Below are positions 6,129 to 13,698 of a DNA stretch of 14,251 nt, in pieces (the first letter of the stretch is position 1; every line of letters starts with the position of its first letter). The notes below the pieces were generated by a model. That model made no database searches, was not told the origin of the DNA, and worked only from the letters and a program-made list of their open reading frames with translations. The DNA is from JBGSWC01 sp041752635 (lineage in GTDB: Bacteria > Planctomycetota > Planctomycetia > Pirellulales > Lacipirellulaceae). The stretch covers positions 1 to 14,251 of the forward strand of contig JBGSWC010000213.1 of assembly GCA_041752635.1 (NCBI GenBank), in the 5' to 3' direction. A program made the position numbers and the translations under genes.

Positions 6129-7928
6129 CTACGGCGGGGGCTGTTGTTCGTCGCCAGCGACAGGCAAATCGACCCAAAAAGTGCTTCCCTTACCGACGGT
6201 ACTCTCGACACCGGCCGATCCCCCAAAACTATGGGCCAAGTGTTTGACGATCGACAGTCCGAGCCCGGTGCTCCCCAGTTCGCGACTGCGGGCCTTATCG
6301 ACTCGGTAAAATCGTTCGAAAATGCGGGGCAAATCAGCCCTTGGAATACCCGCCCCGTTGTCGGCGACCGACAGCCTGACGAGGCCACTACCGTTGCTTT
6401 TCCAGTCGACCCTCACCTTTCCATCGACAGGCGTGTATTTGATCGCGTTGTCGACCAGATTATTCAAAATGACCCGCAGCCCCTCTTCGTCGGCGACGAC
6501 TTTCGTGGCGACGCCATCGCCGGTGGTCAGTTCGATTCGTTTCGCCTCGGCAAGAGCGCGATGATCGTCGACGCACTTTCGCGCGAGCCCATCGACGCTG
6601 ACTGGTAGCAACTCGAAGTGCTGGAGGTCAGATTCAATTCGCGCCAGGCTCAGCATGTCTTGAATCAGGTCGTTGAGCCGATCTCCCTGTTCCGCAATCC
6701 GCTGTAAGAACCTCATACGATTGTCGAGGTCATCGATGGCTCCGTCCATCAACGTTTCGCAATAGGCCTTGATTGAGCTGAGCGGCGTTTTGAGTTCGTG
6801 TGATACGTTGGCCATGAATTCGCTGCGAATTGTTTCGAGCCGCCGCAACTCGGTATTGTCGTGCAAGACAATTACAGCGCCAGGCGAAGGTTGTCCGGGA
6901 AGAGGCGTGATCTGTACCGCCAGTTGGCGTTCGTCGAGGCCCTCCCATTGCATGTCGAGTTGTCCTGCCGTTCCCTGATTAATCGCGCGTTGCAACATGC
7001 CGTGCAGTTCGTGATGGCGGATGACTTCGATCAGCGGACGCCCTTGTACGTGGAGGGGCGAAAAACCAAACAGCCGCCCCGCCGCTGAATTTGCGAATAG
7101 CACCCGTTGTCGCCGATCAACGGCGACGACCCCTTCAATCATTCCGCCGAGCACGGTCGCTTGCCGCTGGTCACTTGCACGCAGCTCGCTGACTTGTTTG
7201 CCGAGCGCGAAGCTCATGTTGTTGAATGACCTAGCCAACGCACCAAGCTCGTCATTCCCCGGCACAAACACGCGGTGACCATATTCTCCTTGCGCGATTC
7301 CGTGTGCCGCTTCGTTGAGTGTGACTATTGGTCTCACAAGTCTCCGCACGACGACGTAAGTCACCAGGGCAGCAACCACGGCGATTGCTGCCGTCATGAT
7401 GGCAAGCGCACCGGCAAACACCCGCAGTCGCTCGATGATTTGTGACTGCGGAAGCGCCGCCCGCACCACGCCAACCTTGGCCCCCGCGTGGTCGACACGC
7501 TGGGCGAAGTAGAGCATCGGCTCGCCGATCACGAGGCTTTGCCGAGTCGCCTGCGATTCGCCATTCGACAGCGCCCCGGCGACTTCGGGCCGCAACCGCT
7601 GGTTGTCGAGAGTCGACAACTCGCCTCGCACTACGGCCGAATCGGCCACCACACGACCCTCGTTCGAGATGACCGTGATGCGCACATCCGATTGCTCTGC
7701 CAGCCTCGCGGCTAGCTCCGCGAGTTGCTGATTGTCGATGTCATCGGCGAGCCACTCACCAAAGTGGTCAGCGTTGCTCGCCACCGCTTGGCGAAGTTGC
7801 TGCCACGCCCGCTGCTCCAGCAACTTTCGCTCCCAACCATACGTCAGCACGGCAATCGCTAGCGCCGACAACAACGTCAGCCCAACAAAGGTGGCGAAGA
7901 GTTTCAGAAATAACCGCGACCTAATCAT
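6129..7928 (-). CDS. phoR: Phosphate-regulon sensor histidine kinase PhoR
   Basis: The 599-residue membrane kinase has TM1 (about 8-30), an extracytoplasmic domain of about 135 residues, TM2 (about 170-195), HAMP (about 195-248), PAS (about 255-360), HisKA with FMANVSHELKTP (phospho-acceptor His377), and HATPase_c with N-box NNLVDNAIKYTP (N490/N494), G1 DNGAGIP (523-529) and G2 GSTGLGLSIV (552-561). FMANVSHELKTPLSSIKAY and the YRVDKARSRELGSTGLGL region are typical of PhoR. The sizeable extracytoplasmic domain resembles Bacillus-type PhoR more than the E. coli protein. It should phosphorylate PhoB when phosphate is scarce. It precedes pstS by 123 nt and follows the vWA gene by 211 nt. Its own promoter was not identified. 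Confidence 0.92.
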   Translation of the reverse strand: MIRSRLFLKLFATFVGLTLLSALAIAVLTYGWERKLLEQRAWQQLRQAVASNADHFGEWLADDIDNQQLAELAARLAEQSDVRITVISNEGRVVADSAVVRGELSTLDNQRLRPEVAGALSNGESQATRQSLVIGEPMLYFAQRVDHAGAKVGVVRAALPQSQIIERLRVFAGALAIMTAAIAVVAALVTYVVVRRLVRPIVTLNEAAHGIAQGEYGHRVFVPGNDELGALARSFNNMSFALGKQVSELRASDQRQATVLGGMIEGVVAVDRRQRVLFANSAAGRLFGFSPLHVQGRPLIEVIRHHELHGMLQRAINQGTAGQLDMQWEGLDERQLAVQITPLPGQPSPGAVIVLHDNTELRRLETIRSEFMANVSHELKTPLSSIKAYCETLMDGAIDDLDNRMRFLQRIAEQGDRLNDLIQDMLSLARIESDLQHFELLPVSVDGLARKCVDDHRALAEAKRIELTTGDGVATKVVADEEGLRVILNNLVDNAIKYTPVDGKVRVDWKSNGSGLVRLSVADNGAGIPRADLPRIFERFYRVDKARSRELGSTGLGLSIVKHLAHSFGGSAGVESTVGKGSTFWVDLPVAGDEQQPPP

Positions 7929-7942
7929 TCGTGTATCATCGT

Positions 7943-7954
7943 CCCCAGTTGGGG
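7943..7954. repeat. Short palindrome just upstream of phoR
   Basis: CCCCA-GT-TGGGG is a perfect inverted repeat with a 2-nt spacer; flanking T7942 and A7955 extend it to six pairs. It ends 14 nt before the phoR ATG and its minus-strand copy contains GGGGA. It could be an operator or a small hairpin near the ribosome-binding region. It may also be chance. Confidence 0.35.
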
Positions 7955-8040
7955 ATTGTCGAGAGTTGGCGGCCGACCTTCGGCGATTTTCGCTGTGTAC
8001 GGGCAGCCATCAGCTCAACACGCGACTCCGCTGTTCATCG

Positions 8041-8079
8041 CGTTCGCAAAGCGAACGTCATTCCCGCCTTCGCGTGAAT
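8041..8079. repeat. Two adjacent stem-loops in the vWA-phoR gap
   Basis: CGTTCGC-AAA-GCGAACG (8041-8057) is a perfect 7-bp hairpin. Two bases later ATTCCCGC-CTTC-GCGTGAAT (8060-8079) forms an 8-bp stem with one mismatch. Neither is followed by a T-run on either strand, so they are not classical intrinsic terminators. The second resembles the CATTCCCGC...GCGGGAAT type of dispersed bacterial palindrome. They may stabilise or process the mRNA between the vWA gene and phoR. Confidence 0.55.
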
Positions 8080-8112
8080 AAACGCACAGTGAGAGCCGCC
8101 GACAAAAGTGGA

Positions 8113-8136
8113 TCACTGACCACTCAGCCCACTGAC
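8113..8136. repeat. Three tandem 8-bp repeat units downstream of the vWA stop codon
   Basis: TCACTGAC, CACTCAGC and CCACTGAC follow one another directly. The first and third share CACTGAC and the middle unit is degenerate. They lie just past the vWA stop codon (8140-8142, read leftward) and before the stem-loops. No function can be assigned. Confidence 0.4.
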
Positions 8137-8139
8137 ATC

Positions 8140-11100
8140 TCACTTTTCCTTATCTTTCCAAACATCGCGTTTCGCCTTCAAGAGCCGCGACGTGTAGCCT
8201 GGCGCGTCGGGTTCTTCGGGCTTAGCGTCGGGAGTCGTCGGTTGGGGCTTGGGCCGCGACTGGTCGCTTTGCAGCTCGGCAAGTGGCGACGAAGGCGTTG
8301 CTTCAACATCGTCGATCTCGAATCGCGTGGCCGTGCGACGGCTTTCGAGCGATTCTTGCACTTCGCGTTTGCGGCTGCGAAGGCGGTCGAGGGTCGCCGG
8401 TTCTTCCGTTTTCACCTGGCGACCAAACACGTTTACCGCGAGCCAATTCCAACTGTGGCCGATCCATTCGGTTCCCATCTGCACGCGACGCACAAACACA
8501 TCGCCGACGAACAGCACCGACGCCAACAACACCAGCCAAGGCCAAACGCTTTGCGTCGCCACGGCCGAGGGCAGGTCGTGGCGGAACGAGTCGCTGGCCA
8601 ACAGTGAATCGAGACTCTTTTCGCTGCCGGTGAGCATTGTGCCGGTTTCGCGGCCGATGATCGTGCCGCGCTCGCCACCGGTCGGCGTCAGTTCGGCCAT
8701 TGTTTCGAGCAGCGGCAGGTTGGTTTCGCGGTCGCGGAACTCTTTGCTGTAGCCGACGTTGACGCCGGTGCGAATCATTCCCGCGTCGCCGCCGGGCAGC
8801 ACCGAAATCAAATAGCTGCCAGGCGTAAGCGAATCGAACTCGCCAACATAACGCCCTGGGGCGACCTGCTCGATCACTAGCGGAAGTGGCTCCATGTTTG
8901 GACCGACAACCGTGCCAGTGATCGACTGCACATTAATAAACTTATCCTCGGCATCGATAGCGTCAATGACGACCCGCGTCTTACCATCTTCGACCTGGGT
9001 GGCGACACTGAAGTTGCCCGTGTCGCCGCTCGGTCGCATCGACCAGCGAATCATTTGCGTGAAGAACTGATCGTAGTTGGCCCAGCCGGGCCAGTCGGGT
9101 GCCCACTTGCGGCCAACATCAGTTGTGAACGCGACGCTCTTGCCGAGGCCATAGGTCCACGAAGCACAGAGCGTGCTATTGGCTTCTTCAGGGGGCAAGG
9201 GACAACGCAGAATCACCTCGACCAACGGGCTTTCTTTCACCGAAGTCAGTACGTAACCCCGAATCGGTGGAACACCCCCTTCGATGCCACGCAGCATTTC
9301 ATGGTTCGTAACAACATAAGGCGTAATCGGACTGGGCGGCTCGAACATCAGCGGGCGAGCGACCCGGCGAGCCTCCCGCTGAAAAATACGTGGCAGCGCG
9401 TTGGCGTTTTGCACGACGTAGTACTTGCCACCAGTCACGTTGGCAATGTTCTGCATGGTATTGCCCATGTTGCCCATGCCTGGTGCTCCGTGGGCACCAA
9501 CGACCACAGTCGTGCATTTGACGCCTAGATTCTTAAGTCGGTTGAGCGTCGCCGGTGTCGGCGGCGTGGGGTCGCCGTCGCTAATGATGATCATGTGCTT
9601 CACTGCCGCCTGAGGCAGTTGTGCAAACGAAGCGGCGGCCTTGTCCATTGCCGGGCCAAAGGTTGGCATGTCGCCGACCGACATCCGATCGATCAGTCCC
9701 AACATCCTCGCACGGCTCGGCCCCACCAACGACATTCCCCCCTTCGAGTTGTCCCACAGCCAACTGTCGGTCATGTTCCACTGAATGATGCCACAGTAGT
9801 CGCGCGGGCCGAGCACCTTGATCGCTTCTTGAGTAATTTTCTTCTGCCAGAAATTGCCCTGCGGCATTTCGCAGGCATGCATCATCATCGCCAGCGCGCC
9901 GACCGGTATCACTTTGGCACTCTTGATCTGGCAATCGACCGGCAGCGCCTTTTCGATGTCGGTATTGGCCCAGCCCCCGGCACCAAAACTATTGTCGCCG
10001 CCGAGCATCACCAGCCCACAGCCAAGCTCCTCGGTATTGCGGACGAGCATGTCGATCTGGGCATCGCTGAACCCGCTCACTGAGTCAAAATCTTCGCCAC
10101 TGCTACGCGGAACATTTGCCAGCACGACCGTGTCGTAGCGTTGCAGTTCGGGTAGCGAAGTGAACAGTTGATTGCTCGGTTGAACAGTGACTTCGAGACC
10201 CTCGGCCCGAATCCGTTCGACGAGCACGTCGAACTCACCCGGGCTGTCGGCATTCTCGATCAGCAGCACGTGACCTTGGCCACGTACATGTGTGAACGCA
10301 GTGGCGTTGTTGTTGCGAGTTGTCGAGTCGTCGCCCCGATTGTCGGCGGTGAACTGGGCTTCGTAAGTATAGAAATCGGGGCTCGTGATCTTCTCGTTGA
10401 TCGAAAACACACTCTTGCCTGGCTTCAACTCGACGGGGCTCTCCGACAGCGTCTCTTCGCGCTGACCATTCTTGCGGACGATTCGCAATTGCCCCGGCAC
10501 CGGCTTTGAACCAGGATTGGCATCGTTGTCCATCACAACCCGAAGCTCGAATGGTTGGTCCTGCCGCACGTCGGCCGGAATGGTCAGCTTCTCGACCGCG
10601 ATCTCACTCTGTTTCGGCAGCGCCACGGGCAACACATCGATACTCACCCCCGCGTCGGTCAGCGCGCGAGCTTCACGGAGCGCGTCGCCGAGGTTTTCGT
10701 TGCCATCAGTGACCACGACTATCCGCCGCGCGGTACCATCGGGAAAAAGCGCTCGGGCCCGCTGCAACGCTCCGGCAAGATTGGTGTATTGCCCATCGAG
10801 AAGTGTCTCGACGCGCGGAAGCGTTATCGCGAATTCAAGCGGCGGACTCTCGACCTCGGCTTCGCGGCCGAAGACGATCACACCGAACTCATCGTCGCGG
10901 TCTTCGCGCATCTGCTTGCGGATCGATTCGTTGACATATTCGAGCATTGCCTCTTTCTGAGGCTCGGGGATGCTGAGCGATTGGTCGAGCAGATAGAGGA
11001 CGGTGAGTTTGTCGCTCTTCTGGCGGTATTGCATGTCGGCCAGCGCGAAGACGAGCAATGTGACAACACCAACTCGCAACAACAGCGTGGCAATCCACCG

Positions 11101-11205
11101 CCAACGTCCTAAACCAGCCAAGCCGCCAATGCTGGCCCAAATCAATAGCGGCAGCAAGATCGGCCAAGCGATCAAATACCAGGGGCTGTCGAAGGCAATA
11201 GACAT
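8140..11205 (-). CDS. Membrane-anchored double vWA / GATase1-like domain protein
   Basis: The 1021-residue protein begins with a BatA-like N-terminus: two membrane segments (about 9-30 and 38-57), then a vWA domain with intact MIDAS residues DQSLS (74-78), T141 and TDGNE (166-170). Residues about 310-425 look like a class-I glutamine-amidotransferase fold (HVLLIENADSPGEFDVL, LVMLGGDNSFGAGGW) with no GxCxG nucleophile elbow visible. A second vWA-like region (about 432-600) keeps ISDGDPTPP (541-549) but has MMMHACEMP where DxSxS is expected. A Gly-rich module with TYGLGKSVAFTTDVGRKW, a TM helix (about 888-905) and a charged Pro-rich cytoplasmic tail follow. Planctomycete genomes carry related large proteins of unknown role. 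It follows the NHL gene by 37 nt. Possible work with a MoxR ATPase is inference. Confidence 0.85.
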   Translation of the reverse strand: MSIAFDSPWYLIAWPILLPLLIWASIGGLAGLGRWRWIATLLLRVGVVTLLVFALADMQYRQKSDKLTVLYLLDQSLSIPEPQKEAMLEYVNESIRKQMREDRDDEFGVIVFGREAEVESPPLEFAITLPRVETLLDGQYTNLAGALQRARALFPDGTARRIVVVTDGNENLGDALREARALTDAGVSIDVLPVALPKQSEIAVEKLTIPADVRQDQPFELRVVMDNDANPGSKPVPGQLRIVRKNGQREETLSESPVELKPGKSVFSINEKITSPDFYTYEAQFTADNRGDDSTTRNNNATAFTHVRGQGHVLLIENADSPGEFDVLVERIRAEGLEVTVQPSNQLFTSLPELQRYDTVVLANVPRSSGEDFDSVSGFSDAQIDMLVRNTEELGCGLVMLGGDNSFGAGGWANTDIEKALPVDCQIKSAKVIPVGALAMMMHACEMPQGNFWQKKITQEAIKVLGPRDYCGIIQWNMTDSWLWDNSKGGMSLVGPSRARMLGLIDRMSVGDMPTFGPAMDKAAASFAQLPQAAVKHMIIISDGDPTPPTPATLNRLKNLGVKCTTVVVGAHGAPGMGNMGNTMQNIANVTGGKYYVVQNANALPRIFQREARRVARPLMFEPPSPITPYVVTNHEMLRGIEGGVPPIRGYVLTSVKESPLVEVILRCPLPPEEANSTLCASWTYGLGKSVAFTTDVGRKWAPDWPGWANYDQFFTQMIRWSMRPSGDTGNFSVATQVEDGKTRVVIDAIDAEDKFINVQSITGTVVGPNMEPLPLVIEQVAPGRYVGEFDSLTPGSYLISVLPGGDAGMIRTGVNVGYSKEFRDRETNLPLLETMAELTPTGGERGTIIGRETGTMLTGSEKSLDSLLASDSFRHDLPSAVATQSVWPWLVLLASVLFVGDVFVRRVQMGTEWIGHSWNWLAVNVFGRQVKTEEPATLDRLRSRKREVQESLESRRTATRFEIDDVEATPSSPLAELQSDQSRPKPQPTTPDAKPEEPDAPGYTSRLLKAKRDVWKDKEK

Positions 11206-11242
11206 TTGGAAAGTTATTGAGGATGGGGTCTTGTTGTCCCGT

Positions 11243-12196
11243 TCAAATTTTTACGCGATGGACTCGATGATTCCAGCTATCCAATACATGAATGCTGCCT
11301 CGGCTGTCGAGGACACACGACCAGGGGTTATGCATTTGGCCGGGGCCCGAGCCGGGGCCGCCGAAGTCGCCCAGCCACATGCCGTCTGGCGTTATCTTTT
11401 GTACCCGATGATTGCCGTATTCGCACACATAAATCGACGAGTCGGGGGCAATCACCGCACTGTAGGGATAAGAAAACTCTCCGCGACCCGCACCTTCGCG
11501 TCCAAAACTGCGGAGAAAATTGCCAGCCGAATCGAACGTCTGCAAACGGTGGTTGCCGGCGTCGCAGACCCAAACATGGTCGTTTGCGTCGACGACAAGC
11601 GACTGCGGCCGCAGGAACTGGCCTTCGGCCGTGCCTTGGGTGCCCCACTCAGTAACGAACTCGCGATCGCGGGTAAACTTTTGCACCCGCTCGGCTTGGC
11701 CGTATTCAGAAATGTAAAGACTACCCACGCTATCGCAGGCAATATCGGTCGACCAACCGATTTGCCCAGGTCCGGCCCCCGCCACACCCCAGCCCAGCTC
11801 GGGTAACAATTCGCCGGTCAGCGAGAACGCGAGAATGCGAAAATAGTGTGTGTCGGCGACATAGAGCACATCGTCGATGACCGACATGCCGGTCGGCCGC
11901 CCGTTCTTGCTCTCGGGCGTTCGCCAACTACGCAGGTAGTTGCCATCGCGGTCAAACACTTGAATGCGAGCGGTGATGTCGCAGATGTAAAGCTGGTCGT
12001 CGGAGTCGATCGTAATCGCGCGAGGTTTTTGTAGTTGTCCAGCTTTCAGACCGCGCTCGCCCCAGGTGAGCTGGAGTTGGCCGGTGCCGGGGGAGGGGGG
12101 CTGACATCCACCAACGAGCGCGGCACTTGTCGCCGACAGCGAAGCGGCAACGAACTGTCGTCGGCTGATGGCAACGCTCGGTGATTTTTCGAACAT
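11243..12196 (-). CDS. Tat-exported NHL-repeat beta-propeller lipoprotein
   Basis: The 317-residue product has a twin-arginine signal SRRQFVAASL (11-20) and a lipobox LVGGC (Cys31), so it is probably exported folded and lipid-anchored. The rest is six NHL-type repeats of about 45 residues, each with a pattern such as LQKPRAITIDSDDQLYICD or NHRVQKI...G and GPGQ/GEFSYP turns, as expected for a six-bladed propeller. A scaffold or ligand-binding role is likely; no catalytic residues can be named. ATG 12194-12196 is chosen because it places the Tat motif near the N-terminus; an upstream TTG (12248-12250) would add 18 residues and bury it. It probably shares a transcript with the vWA gene, 37 nt downstream. 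Confidence 0.88.
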   Translation of the reverse strand: MFEKSPSVAISRRQFVAASLSATSAALVGGCQPPSPGTGQLQLTWGERGLKAGQLQKPRAITIDSDDQLYICDITARIQVFDRDGNYLRSWRTPESKNGRPTGMSVIDDVLYVADTHYFRILAFSLTGELLPELGWGVAGAGPGQIGWSTDIACDSVGSLYISEYGQAERVQKFTRDREFVTEWGTQGTAEGQFLRPQSLVVDANDHVWVCDAGNHRLQTFDSAGNFLRSFGREGAGRGEFSYPYSAVIAPDSSIYVCEYGNHRVQKITPDGMWLGDFGGPGSGPGQMHNPWSCVLDSRGSIHVLDSWNHRVHRVKI

Positions 12197-12211
12197 GAAT
12201 TTGCGAGTTAA

Positions 12212-12229
12212 GTTCAGCTTGATCTGAAC
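12212..12229. promoter_or_regulatory. Palindrome upstream of the NHL gene (possible operator)
   Basis: GTTCAG-CTTGAT-CTGAAC is a perfect 6-bp inverted repeat with a 6-nt spacer, 15 nt before the NHL gene start. A perfect TTGACA lies upstream on the minus strand (12263-12258), but the best -10-like GATAAA (12236-12231) would be 21 nt from it, so that promoter is weak or of another type. The palindrome would sit near the transcript start. Confidence 0.4.
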
Positions 12230-12271
12230 CTTTATCGTCCGATAGCGCAAGGCCGCGTGTCAACCATCGGC

Positions 12272-12301
12272 TTGACCCCGACTGGCGTGGCGACTTATAA
12301 A
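12272..12301 (+). promoter_or_regulatory. Sigma-70-like promoter for the Sua5-phosphatase gene
   Basis: TTGACC (12272-12277) and TATAAA (12296-12301) each match the consensus at five of six positions and are 18 nt apart. Transcription would start near 12308, leaving a leader of about 54 nt before ATG 12362. This is the clearest housekeeping promoter in the window. Confidence 0.6.
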
Positions 12302-12361
12302 CCGGTGAGCACTGAGACTTCAAAGTTCGCCTCATCCGCCGTCAATTTCCTCGCCTCCGCC

Positions 12362-13498
12362 ATGCCTCCTCGTGTTATTGACGTTCGCCAAGCCGACGAC
12401 GTGCGTGACGTCGTGCATCGGGCGGTGCAGGCACTCGCGGAAGGGCAACTTGTCGTGTTTCCGACCGAGACTGTCTACGGCGTGGCGGCGAGTTGCACGC
12501 TCGACTCCGCCATCGACCGACTGATCGAGGCCAAGGGGCGTGGCGCGAACGCTCCGTTTACGCTGGCGATTAAGAGTGCCGAGGAGGCGGAGGACTATGT
12601 CCCCAACCTTAGCCCGCTTGCGCGGCGGCTCGCGCGACGTTGTTGGCCGGGGCCAATTACGCTGGTGGTCGACGATCCGCCGACGGGCGGTTTGAGCGAA
12701 CAATTTTCGCCGCGCGTTCGCGACGCCATCTGCCCTCACGGAACGATTGGGCTACGAGTTCCGGCGAGCGGCATTTTGCTCGATGTGTTGCGGATGCTCG
12801 CGGGGCCGCTCGCACTCACCAGCGCAAACAAATCGGGAGAGCCCGACTCGCTCAGTGCCGAGCAGACGGTTGCCTCACTGGGCAATGCCGTGCAGTTAGT
12901 GCTCGACACGGGCCCATCGCACTACGGACAGGCTTCAAGTGTCATTCGCATTGAAGGCAATCGTTACAAAATGCTTCGCGAAGGTGTGGTGAATGGCGAA
13001 ACACTCGAGCGGCTCGCAAGGGTGAGCGTCGTAATGGTCTGCACCGGCAACACATGCCGCAGCCCCATGGCTGAGGTGCTGATGCGCAAGCAGCTCGCCA
13101 ACCAACTCAAGATCGACATTTCCGACCTCGAAAACCAAGGGGTGCAGGTCGTCTCGGCCGGACTCGCGGCCGCCCACGGTTCGCCCGCCAGTCCCGAATC
13201 AGTCGAGTTGATGAAAGAACAAGGCCTCTCACTCGACGACCACGCGTCGCAACCGCTGACCGAACAGATGCTTCGCCATGCCGATTTGATCTTAACGATG
13301 ACCAATAACCATCGGCGGGCAATTGTCGACAGCTTTCCTTCGGCCGCGCCGAGAACCTTCGTGCTAATGCCCGATGGGAACGACGTTGCCGACCCGATTG
13401 GCGGACCGATAGAGATGTATCAATCGTGTGCATTTCAAATCGCAACGGGCGTCGCCCACCACGCGGAAGCGGTGCTCGCGCAGCGCCCCGCTAAGTGA
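12362..13498 (+). CDS. Threonylcarbamoyl-AMP synthase (Sua5/YrdC) fused to YwlE-like LMW phosphatase
   Basis: This is a 378-residue fusion. Residues 1-215 are the YrdC/Sua5 domain that makes threonylcarbamoyl-AMP from threonine, bicarbonate and ATP for tRNA t6A: VVFPTETVYGV (31-41), KGR (58-60) with PFTLAI, WPGPITLV (95-102), LALTSANKSGEP (150-161), SSVIRI and LREG (205-208). Residues 222-372 are a low-molecular-weight phosphatase: P-loop CTGNTCRS (227-234, nucleophile C227, R233) and general acid D344 in ADPIGG. Thr231 in the loop is as in the Bacillus protein-arginine phosphatase YwlE rather than the Ile common in tyrosine phosphatases. ATG 12360s start is chosen because Sua5 homology begins there; an upstream GTG at 12257 overlaps the promoter. 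B. subtilis encodes these as near neighbours ywlC and ywlE. It is the only plus-strand gene here. Confidence 0.93.
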   Translation: MPPRVIDVRQADDVRDVVHRAVQALAEGQLVVFPTETVYGVAASCTLDSAIDRLIEAKGRGANAPFTLAIKSAEEAEDYVPNLSPLARRLARRCWPGPITLVVDDPPTGGLSEQFSPRVRDAICPHGTIGLRVPASGILLDVLRMLAGPLALTSANKSGEPDSLSAEQTVASLGNAVQLVLDTGPSHYGQASSVIRIEGNRYKMLREGVVNGETLERLARVSVVMVCTGNTCRSPMAEVLMRKQLANQLKIDISDLENQGVQVVSAGLAAAHGSPASPESVELMKEQGLSLDDHASQPLTEQMLRHADLILTMTNNHRRAIVDSFPSAAPRTFVLMPDGNDVADPIGGPIEMYQSCAFQIATGVAHHAEAVLAQRPAK

Positions 13499-13677
13499 GG
13501 TAAGCAACGAATGCAGCCACTGTCGCCCGATGGTGGACCACGAATCACTCCCTCGCCCTGAGTGGGAGGGCTGGGGTAAACGTTTTCGCCAGTCAATCAG
13601 TCGTCTTGGCGACGGTTGCTACATTTCGCGAAGCTGCGACGCATCGCGCCCATCTAAGTCGCGTAGCGGGGGACCCG
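13499..13677. other. Convergent intergenic gap with weak hairpins
   Basis: The 3' ends of the fusion gene and the leftward 158-residue gene face each other across 179 nt. TCGCCA (13586-13591) pairs with TGGCGA (13607-13612), and CACTC (13546-13550) with GAGTG (13560-13564). None has a strong stem followed by a T-run, so termination here may be Rho-dependent. No gene is seen. Confidence 0.45.
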
Positions 13678-13698
13678 TTAGGCCGCGTAGCGATGGGC
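13648..13698. repeat. Nested repeat element spanning the 3' end of the 158-residue gene
   Basis: GCCCATC (13648-13654) pairs perfectly with GATGGGC (13692-13698). Inside lie two near-identical direct copies, TAAGTCGCGTAGCG (13655-13668) and TAGGCCGCGTAGCG (13679-13692), 12 of 14 identical and 24 bp apart. Between them TAGCGGG-GGA-CCCGTTA (13664-13680) can fold with one G-T pair and holds the stop codon of the leftward gene. It may be a local duplication of the gene's 3' end or a bidirectional 3' structure. Confidence 0.5.

Noticed and set aside
8041..8079. Intrinsic terminator after the vWA gene
   Set aside because: The stems are good but neither strand shows the required T-run after them.
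7732..8607. A 291-codon open frame on the plus strand across the phoR/vWA boundary
   Set aside because: It runs antisense through phoR, the gap and the vWA gene, has low-complexity Arg/Ser-rich composition and matches no recognisable domain; high-GC shadow frames of this size are common.
9595..10083. Plus-strand open frame of 162 codons inside the vWA gene
   Set aside because: It is antisense to the vWA protein and rich in His/Arg, as expected of a shadow frame; no start signal was seen.
12212..12229. LexA/SOS box reading of GTTCAG-N6-CTGAAC
   Set aside because: The GTTC to GAAC distance (10 nt) does not fit the Gram-positive GAAC-N4-GTTC or the alphaproteobacterial GTTC-N7-GTTC patterns, and the downstream genes are not DNA-repair genes.
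12197..12250. Upstream TTG start for the NHL lipoprotein
   Set aside because: It would place 18 extra residues before the Tat signal and run translation through the palindrome; ATG 12196 gives a standard signal peptide.
12257..12361. Upstream GTG start for the Sua5 fusion
   Set aside because: This stretch contains the TTGACC/TATAAA promoter and the predicted extra residues are not Sua5-like.
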